A stretch of 64,000 nucleotides of DNA from Oceanobacillus kimchii X50 (GTDB taxonomy: Bacteria > Bacillota > Bacilli > Bacillales > Amphibacillaceae): the NCBI RefSeq assembly GCF_000340475.1, contig NZ_CM001792.1, forward strand, positions 3,062,592-3,126,591. The letters run 5' to 3'. Shown in pieces: positions 51,873 to 60,679 of this stretch. Made by a program: the position numbers and the translations under genes. The stretch's first letter is position 1; every line of letters starts with the position of its first letter. A model generated the notes under the pieces. That model was not told the DNA's origin, did no database searches, and was given only the letters and a program-made list of their open reading frames with translations.

Positions 51873-52730
51873 ATGGGTATATTTCCTGATATAGAGTTTG
51901 AAGCTGGTAAGTATGTGGATCAAGCTGTTAATTTTATTGATACTACATTTGAAGCTTTTTTTGATTTTATTTTCTTTATCGCATCTCGTTCGATTAATCT
52001 TATGACAGATGGATTAATGTTTTTACCATGGTGGTTATTCATCATTATTATTTTTGGACTAGGATGGTATTTTAAATCTGCATTTTCCGGTATTCTATAT
52101 GGTGCGTTTATTTTTATAATCGGTACATTCGGATTATGGGAAGATATGATGATTACTATCTCGATTATTCTCACTGCAGTAATCATTTGTTTAATTATCG
52201 GAATACCAATTGGTGTAGCAATGTCATTTAGTAGACTATTCTCAACTATAGCCCGTCCAGTACTTGATGCAATGCAGACGATGCCAAGTTTTGTCTACCT
52301 CATTCCAGCGATTTTCTTCTTTGGCTTAGGTAATGTTTCTGCCATTTTTGCAACGCTGATTTATGCATTGCCTCCCGTTATTCGTTTAACGGAACTTGCC
52401 ATTCGTGGAGTAGACAAAGAGATAATCGAGTCTGCACATTCATTTGGTTCATCAAAATGGCAAACATTGAAAAAAGTACAATTACCACAAGCAACTCCTA
52501 CAATTATGGCAGGAGTGAACCAAACAACAATGATGGCATTATCGATGGTTGTTATTGCATCAATGGTTGGTGCTTCTGGTTTAGGTGAACAAGTACTTGT
52601 ATCGATTAACCGTATTGATATCGCATTAGGATTCGAAGCAGGAATCAGTATTGTATTCTTAGCTGTTATCATTGACCGTATTACTAACGGTATTGCACAA
52701 AAATTCCAAAGACAGGGTGATAGAGCATGA
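51873..52730 (+). CDS. Glycine betaine ABC importer permease (OpuAB-like)
   Basis: 285 residues. An amphipathic N-terminus (FPDIEFEAGKYVDQ) and about seven membrane helices match OpuAB. ARPVLDAMQTMPSFVYLIPAIFFFGLGN is nearly invariant in this family, and ESAHSFGSSKWQTLKKVQLP is the EAA loop that meets the ATPase. ATG 51873 agrees with homologues, but the ribosome site GAGAGGTG (51836-51843) is about 30 bases away. The in-frame CTG at 51849 is five bases from that site and is an alternative start giving an eight-residue extension. It overlaps the ATPase gene by four bases (ATGA). Confidence 0.9.
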   Translation: MGIFPDIEFEAGKYVDQAVNFIDTTFEAFFDFIFFIASRSINLMTDGLMFLPWWLFIIIIFGLGWYFKSAFSGILYGAFIFIIGTFGLWEDMMITISIILTAVIICLIIGIPIGVAMSFSRLFSTIARPVLDAMQTMPSFVYLIPAIFFFGLGNVSAIFATLIYALPPVIRLTELAIRGVDKEIIESAHSFGSSKWQTLKKVQLPQATPTIMAGVNQTTMMALSMVVIASMVGASGLGEQVLVSINRIDIALGFEAGISIVFLAVIIDRITNGIAQKFQRQGDRA

Positions 52731-53935
52731 CAACCCATATTAAAGTAGAAAATGTATCAAAAATATTTGGTCCAAAACCTAAATCAGTGATTCCAATGGT
52801 CAAAGAAGGAATGTCAAAGGCAGAAATACTAAAGAAAACCAATCATACAGTTGGTGTATATAATGCTTCTTTTGATATAAAAAAAGGAGAAGTCTTTGTT
52901 ATTATGGGGCTTTCGGGAAGTGGAAAATCAACATTAATTCGCTGTTTTAACCTTCTAAATAAACCAACGGATGGCTCAATTTTTATTGACGATGAGGACA
53001 TCACAAAACATAATAAGGAACAGTTAAAGAAAGTTCGCCAAGAAAAAATAGCTATGGTCTTCCAGCATTTTGGATTATTTAATCATCGTACCATTTTAGC
53101 TAATGTCGAATATGGATTGGAAATCCGTAACTTCTCTAAAGAAGAGCGCAGAGAAATTGCACTAAAAAATATTGAAACGGTTGGATTAAAAGGATACGAA
53201 GATAAATATCCTGATGAATTATCTGGTGGAATGCAACAACGTGTCGGTCTGGCTCGGGCATTAACCAATGACCCTGATATTCTTCTCATGGACGAACCAT
53301 TCAGTGCGCTCGATCCACTTATTCGCCGTGAAATGCAATTAGAGCTTCTAGATATCCAAGAACGCTTGCAAAAAACGATTATATTCATTACACATGATGT
53401 TAATGAGGCATTCAAAATTGGGGATCGCGTAGCTGTGATGAAAGACGGACATGTGGAACAGGTCGGAACACCAGAAGAAATTATCGCAACTCCTGCAAAT
53501 GATTATATTTCTGAGTTTATCAAGGATATCGATCGATCCAAGGTGTTCCAAGCTTCTCATATCATGACGAAGCCAAACGCACTTGTTTCTATGAAAGACG
53601 GACTAAATGTTGCCGTCCGTGAGATGAAAGAAAATGGAATCTCTAGTGTGTTTGTTGTTGAACGAGGCAGACATATTAAAGGTATTGTCACCATCGATGA
53701 TGCAATCAAAGGAATTAAAGAGCAAAAATCATTAGAAGATATTGTTCGTACCGATATTACGATTGTAGAGGAAGAGGAATATATTAATGATTTAATTCCT
53801 AAAGCTTTGGAGTCGATGTTTCCACTAGCGGTCGTTAATGAAGAAAATAAACTGATTGGTTACATTCTTCGTGTTCACGTACTTTCTGGATTAACTTCCG
53901 ATGATGTGGATGAAAGCGATGAATATCATGGATAA
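52727..53935 (+). CDS. Glycine betaine ABC importer ATPase with CBS domains (OpuAA-like)
   Basis: 402 residues. Walker A GLSGSGKST, the Q-loop, signature LSGGMQQRV, Walker B ILLMDEPFSALDP and the H-loop ITHD are all intact. The N-terminal HIKVENVSKIFGPKPK segment is typical of OpuAA/ProV. After residue 270 come two CBS domains (HIMTKPNALVSMKDGLNV and DLIPKALESMFPLAVV), the ionic-strength sensor of OpuA, with an acidic end (SDDVDESDEYHG). ATG overlaps the permease stop. Together the three genes make an osmoprotectant importer, fitting a salt-exposed lifestyle. Confidence 0.93.
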   Translation: MTTHIKVENVSKIFGPKPKSVIPMVKEGMSKAEILKKTNHTVGVYNASFDIKKGEVFVIMGLSGSGKSTLIRCFNLLNKPTDGSIFIDDEDITKHNKEQLKKVRQEKIAMVFQHFGLFNHRTILANVEYGLEIRNFSKEERREIALKNIETVGLKGYEDKYPDELSGGMQQRVGLARALTNDPDILLMDEPFSALDPLIRREMQLELLDIQERLQKTIIFITHDVNEAFKIGDRVAVMKDGHVEQVGTPEEIIATPANDYISEFIKDIDRSKVFQASHIMTKPNALVSMKDGLNVAVREMKENGISSVFVVERGRHIKGIVTIDDAIKGIKEQKSLEDIVRTDITIVEEEEYINDLIPKALESMFPLAVVNEENKLIGYILRVHVLSGLTSDDVDESDEYHG

Positions 53936-53965
53936 CCTTTACTAGCATGAGTTGGGAGGTCTCAA

Positions 53966-54200
53966 TTAGAACAAAGGCGCAAGCGTCCGTGTAGCAATAT
54001 ACAAACTGCTCCCCTGTTTTTTTAGGAGTGAGGGTTGGGACAAAAAATATTTGCTCAAAAGATAATCCCGTATGAATTGATTTGAAAATCGTTTCATAAA
54101 TATACTCCGCTTATCCAGCGGCGGTTCACCTATGCCTTGCTCCCACAGGATCCTTCGTATATTTCTTACGCCTATTTTAATTATCAATTATCTTTTGACT
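53966..54200. repeat. Probable dispersed intergenic element
   Basis: A block with GCGCAAGCG at the left end, GGGACAAAAAATATTTG, ATATACTCCGCT, CCCACAGGATCC and ATATTTCTTACGCC pieces. From memory, similar non-coding blocks recur between genes of several Bacillaceae. A genome-wide search is needed to confirm copy number; only one copy is in this window. Confidence 0.3.
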
Positions 54201-54288
54201 AAAACTTTATGATATATTTTAATCTCTTCCTTTGAGAAAAAACAAGGTGAACTGGAAGAGAACCGATGTTGTCCTTCACTCAGATTGC

Positions 54289-54388
54289 AAGTGCGACTAG
54301 CCTCATAAATTACATTCGGCAAGTCTTCTTTTCACCCCTGGGTATAAGTGCGACTAGCCTCATAAATTACATTCGGCAAGTCTTCTTT
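54289..54388. repeat. 43-bp direct repeat, two copies
   Basis: Copies at 54289-54331 and 54346-54388 begin AAGTGCGACTAGCCTC and end AAGTCTTCTTT, identical over 43 bases, with a 14-base spacer. There is no palindrome and no coding capacity. Confidence 0.85.
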
Positions 54389-54529
54389 ATCGTAATGGAG
54401 CTGGGTGAAGTTTGGAGCTGCGATTACTCACCCTCCAAAATGGCTGGGCGCTTGCATTGGAGATGACTGGTTCAGTTATTTAATTATTCACCCACCACAC
54501 AATTTTATAATTTTCGATGCAATAATAAA

Positions 54530-54575
54530 AGAAGCTTGTAGAGTTCTAGTGCATACTCTACAAGCTTCTCTTTTT
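54530..54575. terminator. Bidirectional terminator beside the lipoprotein gene
   Basis: Perfect stem AGAAGCTTGTAGAGT / ACTCTACAAGCTTCT with a ten-base loop; T-rich ends on both strands. Confidence 0.85.
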
Positions 54576-54810
54576 ATTGTTGATCTTGTTCGTCTTGCAT
54601 TTCGCCATCTTCAGGTTGATTATCTTCAAACCCACCATTTTCGTTGGTATCTCCACCATTTTGTTCGTTCATACCGCCTTCATCAGATGGTACTTCTTCT
54701 TCAATAGGGTCCTGGTTATCCGCAGGCTCTTGATTATCTGTATTCCCACAAGCAGTAATTAACGATAATGCTAGAGCTGCTGTACCAAACTGCATAAGAA
54801 ATTTCTTCAT
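54574..54810 (-). CDS. Small acidic lipoprotein, 78 aa
   Basis: A lipoprotein signal (FGTAALALSLITAC, Cys21) is followed by a mature part of 57 residues made almost only of Asn, Glu, Asp, Gln, Gly and Pro. No folded domain is recognisable; the mature part is likely disordered. Ribosome site AAAGGAGG. The very acidic composition suits a salt-adapted surface, but function is unknown. It is a single-gene unit with its own terminator. Confidence 0.8.
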   Translation of the reverse strand: MKKFLMQFGTAALALSLITACGNTDNQEPADNQDPIEEEVPSDEGGMNEQNGGDTNENGGFEDNQPEDGEMQDEQDQQ

Positions 54811-54934
54811 AGGTATTTTCCTCCTTTAATGATCAACTTTCGTGATTATATTAACCAAAGATAGGAAAAAAATACATTTTCTAAAAAAATCGAGATCTTT
54901 TTTGGTTATTGATGTGTATCAACATCCGAAAATA

Positions 54935-55354
54935 TTATTTGATAGCAAAGGTAATTTCAGCCTCACATGCAACTTCACCATCTACAGTTGCAATTCCTTT
55001 TCCTTTCCCAATTGGACCTTTCATTCGTATGATTTCTACTTGCAAATTTAGTTGGTCACCGGGCTTTACTTGACGTTTAAAGCGGCATTTATCTACTCCT
55101 GCAAGAAAACCAATTTTTCCTTTATTTTCTTCTATATTCAAAACAGCAATTGCTCCAGTTTGCGCGAGTGCTTCCAGAATTAGTACACCTGGCATCACCG
55201 GATATTCTGGAAAGTGTCCTTGGAAAAATGGTTCATTTACTGATACGTTTTTTAATGCAGTAACTTTTTCGCCTTCTTGTATTTCCACTACTTTATCCAC
55301 TAATAAAAATGGATAACGGTGTGGGATAATTTCTTTAATTTGTTCCACGTCCAT
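54935..55354 (-). CDS. fabZ: 3-hydroxyacyl-ACP dehydratase FabZ
   Basis: FabZ removes water from 3-hydroxyacyl-ACP in fatty-acid elongation. 139 residues, hot-dog fold. [17 protein letters not shown] is the family opening, and [20 protein letters not shown] holds the catalytic His and Glu. The frame extends to 55381, but ATG 55354 has GAAGGAG upstream and gives the standard [15 protein letters not shown] start. It stands alone in this window rather than with other fab genes. Minus strand, divergent from yfmJ. Confidence 0.95.
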   Translation of the reverse strand: MDVEQIKEIIPHRYPFLLVDKVVEIQEGEKVTALKNVSVNEPFFQGHFPEYPVMPGVLILEALAQTGAIAVLNIEENKGKIGFLAGVDKCRFKRQVKPGDQLNLQVEIIRMKGPIGKGKGIATVDGEVACEAEITFAIK

Positions 55355-55498
55355 ATTGATTCGACTCCTTCTATGTAGCATTTATTCCTATTATAGCGAA
55401 TATAGATAGGGAAAGAAATACTTGTAAATGTTTTGGAATAATGTAAAGATGGGTAAATACTTTGTACAATCATTAAAATAGGAAGGATGAATAGACTC

Positions 55499-56518
55499 AT
55501 GTCAGAACAAAATCAACAAATAAAATTAGCCAAACGTCCAGAAGGAACTCCTACAAAGGAACATTTTGATATTGTAGATATACCGATTAATGAACCAAAT
55601 GATGGTGAAGTCCTTATCAAAACTGTTTATCTTTCTGTTGATCCTTATATGCGTGGACGAATGAGTGCTGGAAAATCATATGTGAAACCATTTGAAGTAG
55701 ATAAGCCCATAAATGGTACGATTGTCGGCGAAGTAGTAACTTCTAAATCAGACTCGTTTTCTAAAGGTGACCTTGTTCGCGGGATGTTTCCTTGGCAGCG
55801 ATATAATGTAGTCTCTGCATCATATGTTGAAAAAATAGATCCATCTATAGCACCATTAACTGCATATCTAAGTGTGCTAGGTATGACTGGTCTCACTGCT
55901 TATTTTGGTTTGTTAGACATTGGTCAGCCTAAAGAAGGGGAGACTGTAGTAATATCCGCAGCTGCTGGAGCAGTAGGTTCTACAGTTGGGCAAATTGCCA
56001 AAATTAAAGGTGCTAATGTAGTCGGCATTGCAGGTACTGATGAAAAAATAGCTTATTTAGAGAATCAATTAGGATTTGATAAAGCAGTAAATTATAAAGC
56101 ATCAAACTTTAAACAGCAGCTAAAAAAAGCTTGTCCAAATGGCGTTGATGTCTATTTTGATAATGTGGGGGGAGAAGTAACTGACAATGTATTAAGCCTA
56201 TTAAATGATTTTGCTCGTGTTCCATTATGTGGCGCTATATCCACATACAATTTGAAGCCAGGTGAAGACTACGGTCCAAGCATATTACCGAAAATTCTTA
56301 AGACACGCACTACCGTGAAAGGATTTATCGTTAGTGACTACCAAGAACAGTTTCCTGAAGCAACCAAAGATTTAGCAAACTGGATTGCTGAAGATAAATT
56401 ATCGTATGAAGTAACGACCATTGAAGGTTTTGAAAATACACCTACTGCATTTTTAAACTTATTTGAAGGAAAAAACAAAGGGAAGCAACTTGTAAAAGTA
56501 AGTGAAACTTCCTCTTAA
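55499..56518 (+). CDS. yfmJ: NADP-dependent zinc-independent oxidoreductase, YfmJ/CurA type
   Basis: 339 residues of the medium-chain dehydrogenase/leukotriene B4 dehydrogenase group. VDPYMRGRMS, GMTGLTAYFGLLDIG, SAAAGAVGSTVGQIAKIKGA (NADP loop), VDVYFDNVGGE and LCGAISTYN are visible. The first half of the protein tracks the B. subtilis YfmJ sequence closely. Members reduce alpha,beta-unsaturated ketones and aldehydes, but the natural substrate is unknown. The ATG at 55487 overlaps the ribosome site; ATG 55499 (MSEQNQQIKLAKRP) agrees with homologues. Single-gene unit. Confidence 0.92.
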   Translation: MSEQNQQIKLAKRPEGTPTKEHFDIVDIPINEPNDGEVLIKTVYLSVDPYMRGRMSAGKSYVKPFEVDKPINGTIVGEVVTSKSDSFSKGDLVRGMFPWQRYNVVSASYVEKIDPSIAPLTAYLSVLGMTGLTAYFGLLDIGQPKEGETVVISAAAGAVGSTVGQIAKIKGANVVGIAGTDEKIAYLENQLGFDKAVNYKASNFKQQLKKACPNGVDVYFDNVGGEVTDNVLSLLNDFARVPLCGAISTYNLKPGEDYGPSILPKILKTRTTVKGFIVSDYQEQFPEATKDLANWIAEDKLSYEVTTIEGFENTPTAFLNLFEGKNKGKQLVKVSETSS

Positions 56519-56538
56519 ATTAGGATACTAATATCAAA

Positions 56539-56578
56539 AATGTCCGGGCTAACGATATAGTTAGTCCGGACATTTATT
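56539..56578. terminator. Bidirectional terminator between yfmJ and the amidohydrolase
   Basis: Stem AATGTCCGGgCTAAC / GTTAGtCCGGACATT; the minus strand continues TTTTTGAT, the plus strand TATTC. Confidence 0.8.
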
Positions 56579-56588
56579 CATCATTTTT

Positions 56589-57782
56589 TTAGATAATAGT
56601 CTGCTTTGTACGTGCAATTGCGCTTTCTACTAATATTGCTACTCCTAATACGAATGAGGACTCATCGATATCGAAGACAGGTGTATGCAAATCACGCGAG
56701 TATCCTTCATCTAATGCACAACCGAGAAAAAACATCGTAGCTGGCAGTTTCTGTGATACATATCCAAAGTCTTCTCCACCCATTCCAAAAGCCTCTTCGA
56801 ATACATCTATGTGCTTCTGTATTTTCCTTACCGAATGACGTACAATTTGATTTAGATAGGGGTCATTGTATAAAGCCGGCTCTCCTCTTGAAACGTTCAA
56901 TTGATATTCTCCACCCAAAGAATGTACCATTTGAAATACTTGATGTAACTCTCTTTCAAGTTGGTCTCGTATTGCAGGAGTATAGCTTCGAATCGTTCCA
57001 CGAATACTTGTTTTAGCAGGAATAATGTTGGTCGCATTCCCAGAACGAATTTCCCCTACTGAAATAACACCTTTTTCTGCTGCTGCTATTCGACGGGAAA
57101 TGATCCCATATAAACCCGGAAGTACAAGCGATAACATCCAGATTGGATCGGTTGATTTTTCTGGATAACCACCATGTCCCCCTGTCGCATAGATAGTTGC
57201 TTCAAATTCATCAACATTCGCCATGCTAAATCCATCATTGATTAGAAGCTGACCTGATTTTTTCCACGGGCACATATGTAGTGCAAATGCTGCTTCGACC
57301 TTATCGTATACGCCTGCTTGTAGTAGATATGGAGACCCTGATAGACCATGCTCATCTTGTGCCTCTTCCGCAGGTTGAAAAATAAGTTTAATCGTTCCTT
57401 TCCAACTCTCTGTTTCAACGAGATCTGATAAAACCTTCGCCGCTCCTAATAATATTGCTGTATGTGCATCATGCCCACACGCGTGCATCACACCTGGGTT
57501 CTGGGATTCATAAGGAGTATTCGTTTGTTCCTGAATCGGTAAGGCATCCATGTCTGCTCGCAGTGCTACAGTTGGACCTTCTCCGGTTGAAATGGTTGCA
57601 ATTATGCTTGTAGGCGTGCCTGCACCTTTTTCTATGTTAATATGTTCCATCGCTTGCAAAATTTCCATTACCCGCTCAGAAGTACGAAATTCTTCGAAAC
57701 TTAGTTCAGGAAACTGATGCAACTCTCTCCTCCATTCGATTAATTGATCTTCAAATTCAAGTACTTTACAATACACACTCAC
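56589..57782 (-). CDS. M20-family amidohydrolase (N-acyl-amino-acid deacylase type)
   Basis: 397 residues. Metal and catalytic motifs of the M20/amidohydrolase group are intact: ALRADMDALPI, VMHACGHDAHTAILLG, IFQPAEEAQDEHG and GGEDFGYVSQ. The dimerisation insert (FEATIYATGGHGGYPEKSTDP) is in place. The start is GTG 57782 after GGAAGGG. It is the third gene of a unit led by a DoeA-type ectoine hydrolase, and a stem-loop separates it from the second gene. In that setting it could remove acetate from N-acetyl-diaminobutyrate, the step done elsewhere by the unrelated DoeB/EutE (inference). Other N-acyl amino acids, or amino-acid thiol conjugates, are possible. Confidence 0.88.
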   Translation of the reverse strand: MSVYCKVLEFEDQLIEWRRELHQFPELSFEEFRTSERVMEILQAMEHINIEKGAGTPTSIIATISTGEGPTVALRADMDALPIQEQTNTPYESQNPGVMHACGHDAHTAILLGAAKVLSDLVETESWKGTIKLIFQPAEEAQDEHGLSGSPYLLQAGVYDKVEAAFALHMCPWKKSGQLLINDGFSMANVDEFEATIYATGGHGGYPEKSTDPIWMLSLVLPGLYGIISRRIAAAEKGVISVGEIRSGNATNIIPAKTSIRGTIRSYTPAIRDQLERELHQVFQMVHSLGGEYQLNVSRGEPALYNDPYLNQIVRHSVRKIQKHIDVFEEAFGMGGEDFGYVSQKLPATMFFLGCALDEGYSRDLHTPVFDIDESSFVLGVAILVESAIARTKQTII

Positions 57783-57821
57783 ATTCGCATCCCTTCCTTT
57801 TTAATTTCTCTTGATAGGGAA

Positions 57822-57849
57822 ATCGCCGACAATATCAATTGTCAGCGAT
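57822..57849 (-). terminator. Stem-loop between the PLP-enzyme and amidohydrolase genes
   Basis: ATCGCcGACAAT / ATTGTCaGCGAT with a four-base loop; no T run on either side. More likely an mRNA processing or stabilising element than a full terminator. Confidence 0.4.
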
Positions 57850-57855
57850 GTTCTA

Positions 57856-59061
57856 TTAAGAAATTTCCAAACTATTTTCTAGCTGAGCAAAAGCTTGAGA
57901 AAAGTCTTCCAATATATCATCTATATATTCGATACCACAAGAGACACGGATGAGTCCTTCTGGGATTCCCATTGCAGCACGTTCCTCGGGTGTACATTCC
58001 ACATGACTTGTTGTACGTGCAGGACCAACCGTTGTTTCCACTGCCCCTAAATTTGCTGCCCGATGTGCATACTGTAGCTTCGGTAGTAATTCTCTTACCG
58101 TGTCCACACCACCTTTTACCGAAAAGCTCAGCATGCCTCCAAAGTCTTTCATTTGTTCTTTTGCAATTTCATGGTACAGATGTGTCGGTAACCCTGGGTA
58201 ATACACATCTTCTACAATATCTTGCTGCTGTAAAAACTTTGCTAATTGCATTGCGTTAAATGACTGTTCTCTAACGCGTAGATGCAGTGTCTTCATGCCA
58301 CGTAATGTTAAGTACGCAGCCATTGGGTCCATTGTCGCACCATTAATTTCACGGAAATGATAGATTTGCTCTACGTAATGTTCAGGACCACAAACTACTC
58401 CCCCTAACGCATCAGCATGGCCGCCTAAAAATTTTGTAGCACTATGAATAACTAAATCTGCACCAAGTGCTAATGGATTTTGATTTATTGGCGTACCAAA
58501 CGTATTATCGACGATCACAATTGCCCCAGCTCGCTTTCCTACATCTGCCATTTTCTTTAAATCTGTAATTTTTACTGTAGGATTTGTGGGAGATTCTAAA
58601 TAAAGAATCTTACAGCCTTTTTTTACCTCTTTTTCAATTTGTTCATGATCCCCTGTCTCACATAACATTACTTCTACCTGCTGGCGTGGCAGAAATTCAG
58701 TGAATATTTTATTCGTTCCTCCGTAAGTGTCTTTAATCGAAACAATTCGATCCCCCGGTAATAAAAAAGTAGATAGTGTATTACTTATAGCAGCCATTCC
58801 TGTAGAAAAACTAGTAGCAGCTTCTGCTCCTTCTAACTGCTTTACTTTATCTTCGAATGCTTGCACGGTTGGGTTTGTGTTTCTTCCATATATATGGCCT
58901 TTCTTCTTCCCAATAGCCACATCATACCATTCATCCATATCGTCATAATTATAGGCAACACTAAGGACAACAGGGACTTGCGTTGCTCCATGTACAAGGT
59001 ACTCCTTTTCTCCTGCCCAAACTGCTTCTGTACCTACGTCTACTTGCTTCTTATCTGTCAT
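57856..59061 (-). CDS. PLP-dependent trans-sulfuration family enzyme (cystathionine gamma-synthase/lyase-like)
   Basis: 401 residues. YGRNTNPTVQAFEDKV, SFSTGMAAISNTL, KDTYGGTNKIF, YLESPTNPTVKI, VDNTFGTP and HSATKFLGGHADALGG (with the PLP Lys) are the Cys/Met-metabolism family set. Near the end, RVSCGIEYIDDILEDF closes the domain. The open frame starts at 59133, but ATG 59061 follows AAAAGGAAGTGATG and is the normal start. It lies between a DoeA-like hydrolase and an M20 deacylase, not with methionine genes, so classical cystathionine synthesis is doubtful. A beta/gamma-elimination or replacement on a diaminobutyrate- or homoserine-related compound is conceivable but unproven. Confidence 0.88.
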   Translation of the reverse strand: MTDKKQVDVGTEAVWAGEKEYLVHGATQVPVVLSVAYNYDDMDEWYDVAIGKKKGHIYGRNTNPTVQAFEDKVKQLEGAEAATSFSTGMAAISNTLSTFLLPGDRIVSIKDTYGGTNKIFTEFLPRQQVEVMLCETGDHEQIEKEVKKGCKILYLESPTNPTVKITDLKKMADVGKRAGAIVIVDNTFGTPINQNPLALGADLVIHSATKFLGGHADALGGVVCGPEHYVEQIYHFREINGATMDPMAAYLTLRGMKTLHLRVREQSFNAMQLAKFLQQQDIVEDVYYPGLPTHLYHEIAKEQMKDFGGMLSFSVKGGVDTVRELLPKLQYAHRAANLGAVETTVGPARTTSHVECTPEERAAMGIPEGLIRVSCGIEYIDDILEDFSQAFAQLENSLEIS

Positions 59062-59132
59062 ATCATCACTTCCTTTTCTCAAATTGTTTGCTATACCGAT
59101 ACTTGCATCAACGTCATCAGAGTTCCTTAGCA

Positions 59133-60329
59133 TTAACCAACAAAATCAAGGTTTGCAAATCCGTCTTTAATCATCAGTTCTCTAGGCAGGTTTGCAAAGG
59201 TCTTACAACCATTCTCTGTTACATAGAATGATTCACTAATTTCAAAACTATCCCCTTCCGACCAAATCGCTGGTATTAAGTGAAAGGTCATATTTGGTAC
59301 AAGAATCGTTTTATCTCCTGTTCTTATGCTAGCTGTATGCTCACCCCAATCTGGAGGATAATTTAATCCCATCGAATACCCTAATCTCGACTCTTTCGTA
59401 ACGCCATGTTTTTCTACTGTTTTTCTCCAAACCGTTTCAATTTCTTCACAAGCTACTCCTGGCTGTATAAAGTCTAAGCAAGCATTCAACCCTTCGATGA
59501 CCACTTCTGATAAGTTCTTCATATTTGTCGATGGCTGACCAATTTGAACAGTTCGAGCTATTGGAGCATGATAGCGCTGATAACATCCTGCCAACTCTAA
59601 AATTACTGTTTCACCCTGCTGATATGGTTTATCCGTCCATGTAAGGTGTGGAGTGGAAGTTCGCTCTCCTGCTGGTAGTAAAGGTACGATTGCAGGATAA
59701 TCTCCCCCAAATTCAGGCGTACCACTTAATTGTTCATGACTTATCTTAGCAGCAACATCACAACCTCTAACCCCGGCATTTACCATTTCTATACCTTCAC
59801 GTATAGCATGTTCTCCAATGATTCCAGCTTTTTCCATCTTCAAGATTTCTGCTGGTGACTTAATGATACGTACCCAATTTACGATAAGTGAACCATCCAA
59901 AAATGTTGCATTTGATAGACCTTTATTCAATTGTTGAAAACATTTTGCTGAAAAATAATAGCTATCCATCTCTACACCAATATTACGTTTATCTTGACCT
60001 ATCTGAGTTAAAATTTCTGCTACAAAGTCCATTGGGTGCCTCGTTTGAGAATGAACATAGGTATCTGGATAAGGAATAATATTTTCATGAAACAGCCATG
60101 TCGTTACCTTTGCCGCATTTGCATCTGCTGTTCTTCCTATCCAAATCGGTTGCTCCTCATCATCCATCAGTACCAACATTTGATCGACATAGAATGACCA
60201 GCCATCGAACCCTGTTAAATAATTCATATTTGCCGGGTCTGTAATAAGTAGCACTTCTATTCCTTTTTCAGCCATTTTTGCTTTCGTGCGCTTCATCCTA
60301 TCCATGTACTCCGCAACTTCTACATTCAT
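59133..60329 (-). CDS. doeA: Ectoine hydrolase-like protein (DoeA/EutD, creatinase-type M24 fold)
   Basis: DoeA opens the ectoine ring to N-acetyl-diaminobutyrate. The 398-residue protein shares long blocks with DoeA of Halomonas as I recall it: LTGFDGWSFYVDQM, GRTADANAA, YPDTYVHSQTRHPMDFVAEI, GVEMDSYYFSAKCF, GGDYPAIVPLLPAGE, PHLTWTDKPYQQGE, AGCYQRYHAPIARTV and LNYPPDWGEHTASIR. The usual M24 metal ligands are altered (ILELAGCY, HAPIART, FHLIPAIW), as in creatinase, so it should not be a metallo-aminopeptidase. ATG 60329 follows AAAAGGTGG; the frame also opens at GTG 60341. It leads an operon with the PLP enzyme and the M20 deacylase. Ectoine use as carbon and nitrogen source is the best reading. 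Confidence 0.82.
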   Translation of the reverse strand: MNVEVAEYMDRMKRTKAKMAEKGIEVLLITDPANMNYLTGFDGWSFYVDQMLVLMDDEEQPIWIGRTADANAAKVTTWLFHENIIPYPDTYVHSQTRHPMDFVAEILTQIGQDKRNIGVEMDSYYFSAKCFQQLNKGLSNATFLDGSLIVNWVRIIKSPAEILKMEKAGIIGEHAIREGIEMVNAGVRGCDVAAKISHEQLSGTPEFGGDYPAIVPLLPAGERTSTPHLTWTDKPYQQGETVILELAGCYQRYHAPIARTVQIGQPSTNMKNLSEVVIEGLNACLDFIQPGVACEEIETVWRKTVEKHGVTKESRLGYSMGLNYPPDWGEHTASIRTGDKTILVPNMTFHLIPAIWSEGDSFEISESFYVTENGCKTFANLPRELMIKDGFANLDFVG

Positions 60330-60679
60330 GTCAAACACCACCTTTTAATTTTGTTTGTTAATTCATTATATTTTCTAAATATTTAAAATGATATTCACCA
60401 TTTTGTATGAAAGTTTCTAGAAGTTTGTAGTCAGTTTGGAAAATAAGCACTAGTGATTTGTTGGGAGGGAGGAGAAAATATATCTTGGCGGTTGGATTTT
60501 TGTGTTTTTGTACTAACGCTAAATTGGATAGGAAATCAACGATTGTATGAATAACTGGTTCAGTTGAAAATCGTTAAATATGGTAAAGTAAAACATCATT
60601 CAGCTAAGCTATTACTGCCGGTTAAATGTGGATAAAAAAGGAACAGCTGTTTAGCAGCTGCTCCCATCGTATTTTCTCG
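60330..60679. other. Intergenic region upstream of doeA
   Basis: No gene. On the minus strand a TATAAT box lies about 45 bases before the doeA start, with a poor -35. The central part (60400-60600) is AT-rich with no clear element. The left-transcribed spo0M gene ends here with a hairpin at 60634-60664. Confidence 0.45.
60634..60664 (-). terminator. Terminator of spo0M
   Basis: GGAgCAGCTG / CAGCTGtTCC stem with a five-base loop. On the minus strand it is followed by TTTTTT. Confidence 0.85.

Larger units (their letters stand above)
53936..54573. other. Repeat-rich intergenic region
   Basis: About 640 bases without a credible gene. The left part (53966-54200) has the look of a dispersed intergenic element, the middle holds a 43-base direct repeat, and the right end is a bidirectional terminator. 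Short open frames (53966-54187 minus, 54266-54466 and 54405-54707 plus) have no ribosome sites and translate to unrelated, low-information sequence. Confidence 0.5.

Noticed and set aside
54266..54707. Short plus-strand open frames around the 43-bp repeats
   Set aside because: No ribosome sites; one runs antisense to the lipoprotein gene and through its terminator.
59133..60329. Xaa-Pro aminopeptidase/dipeptidase
   Set aside because: The M24 fold is present, but the metal-binding Asp/His/Glu pattern is broken and the sequence blocks follow ectoine hydrolase.
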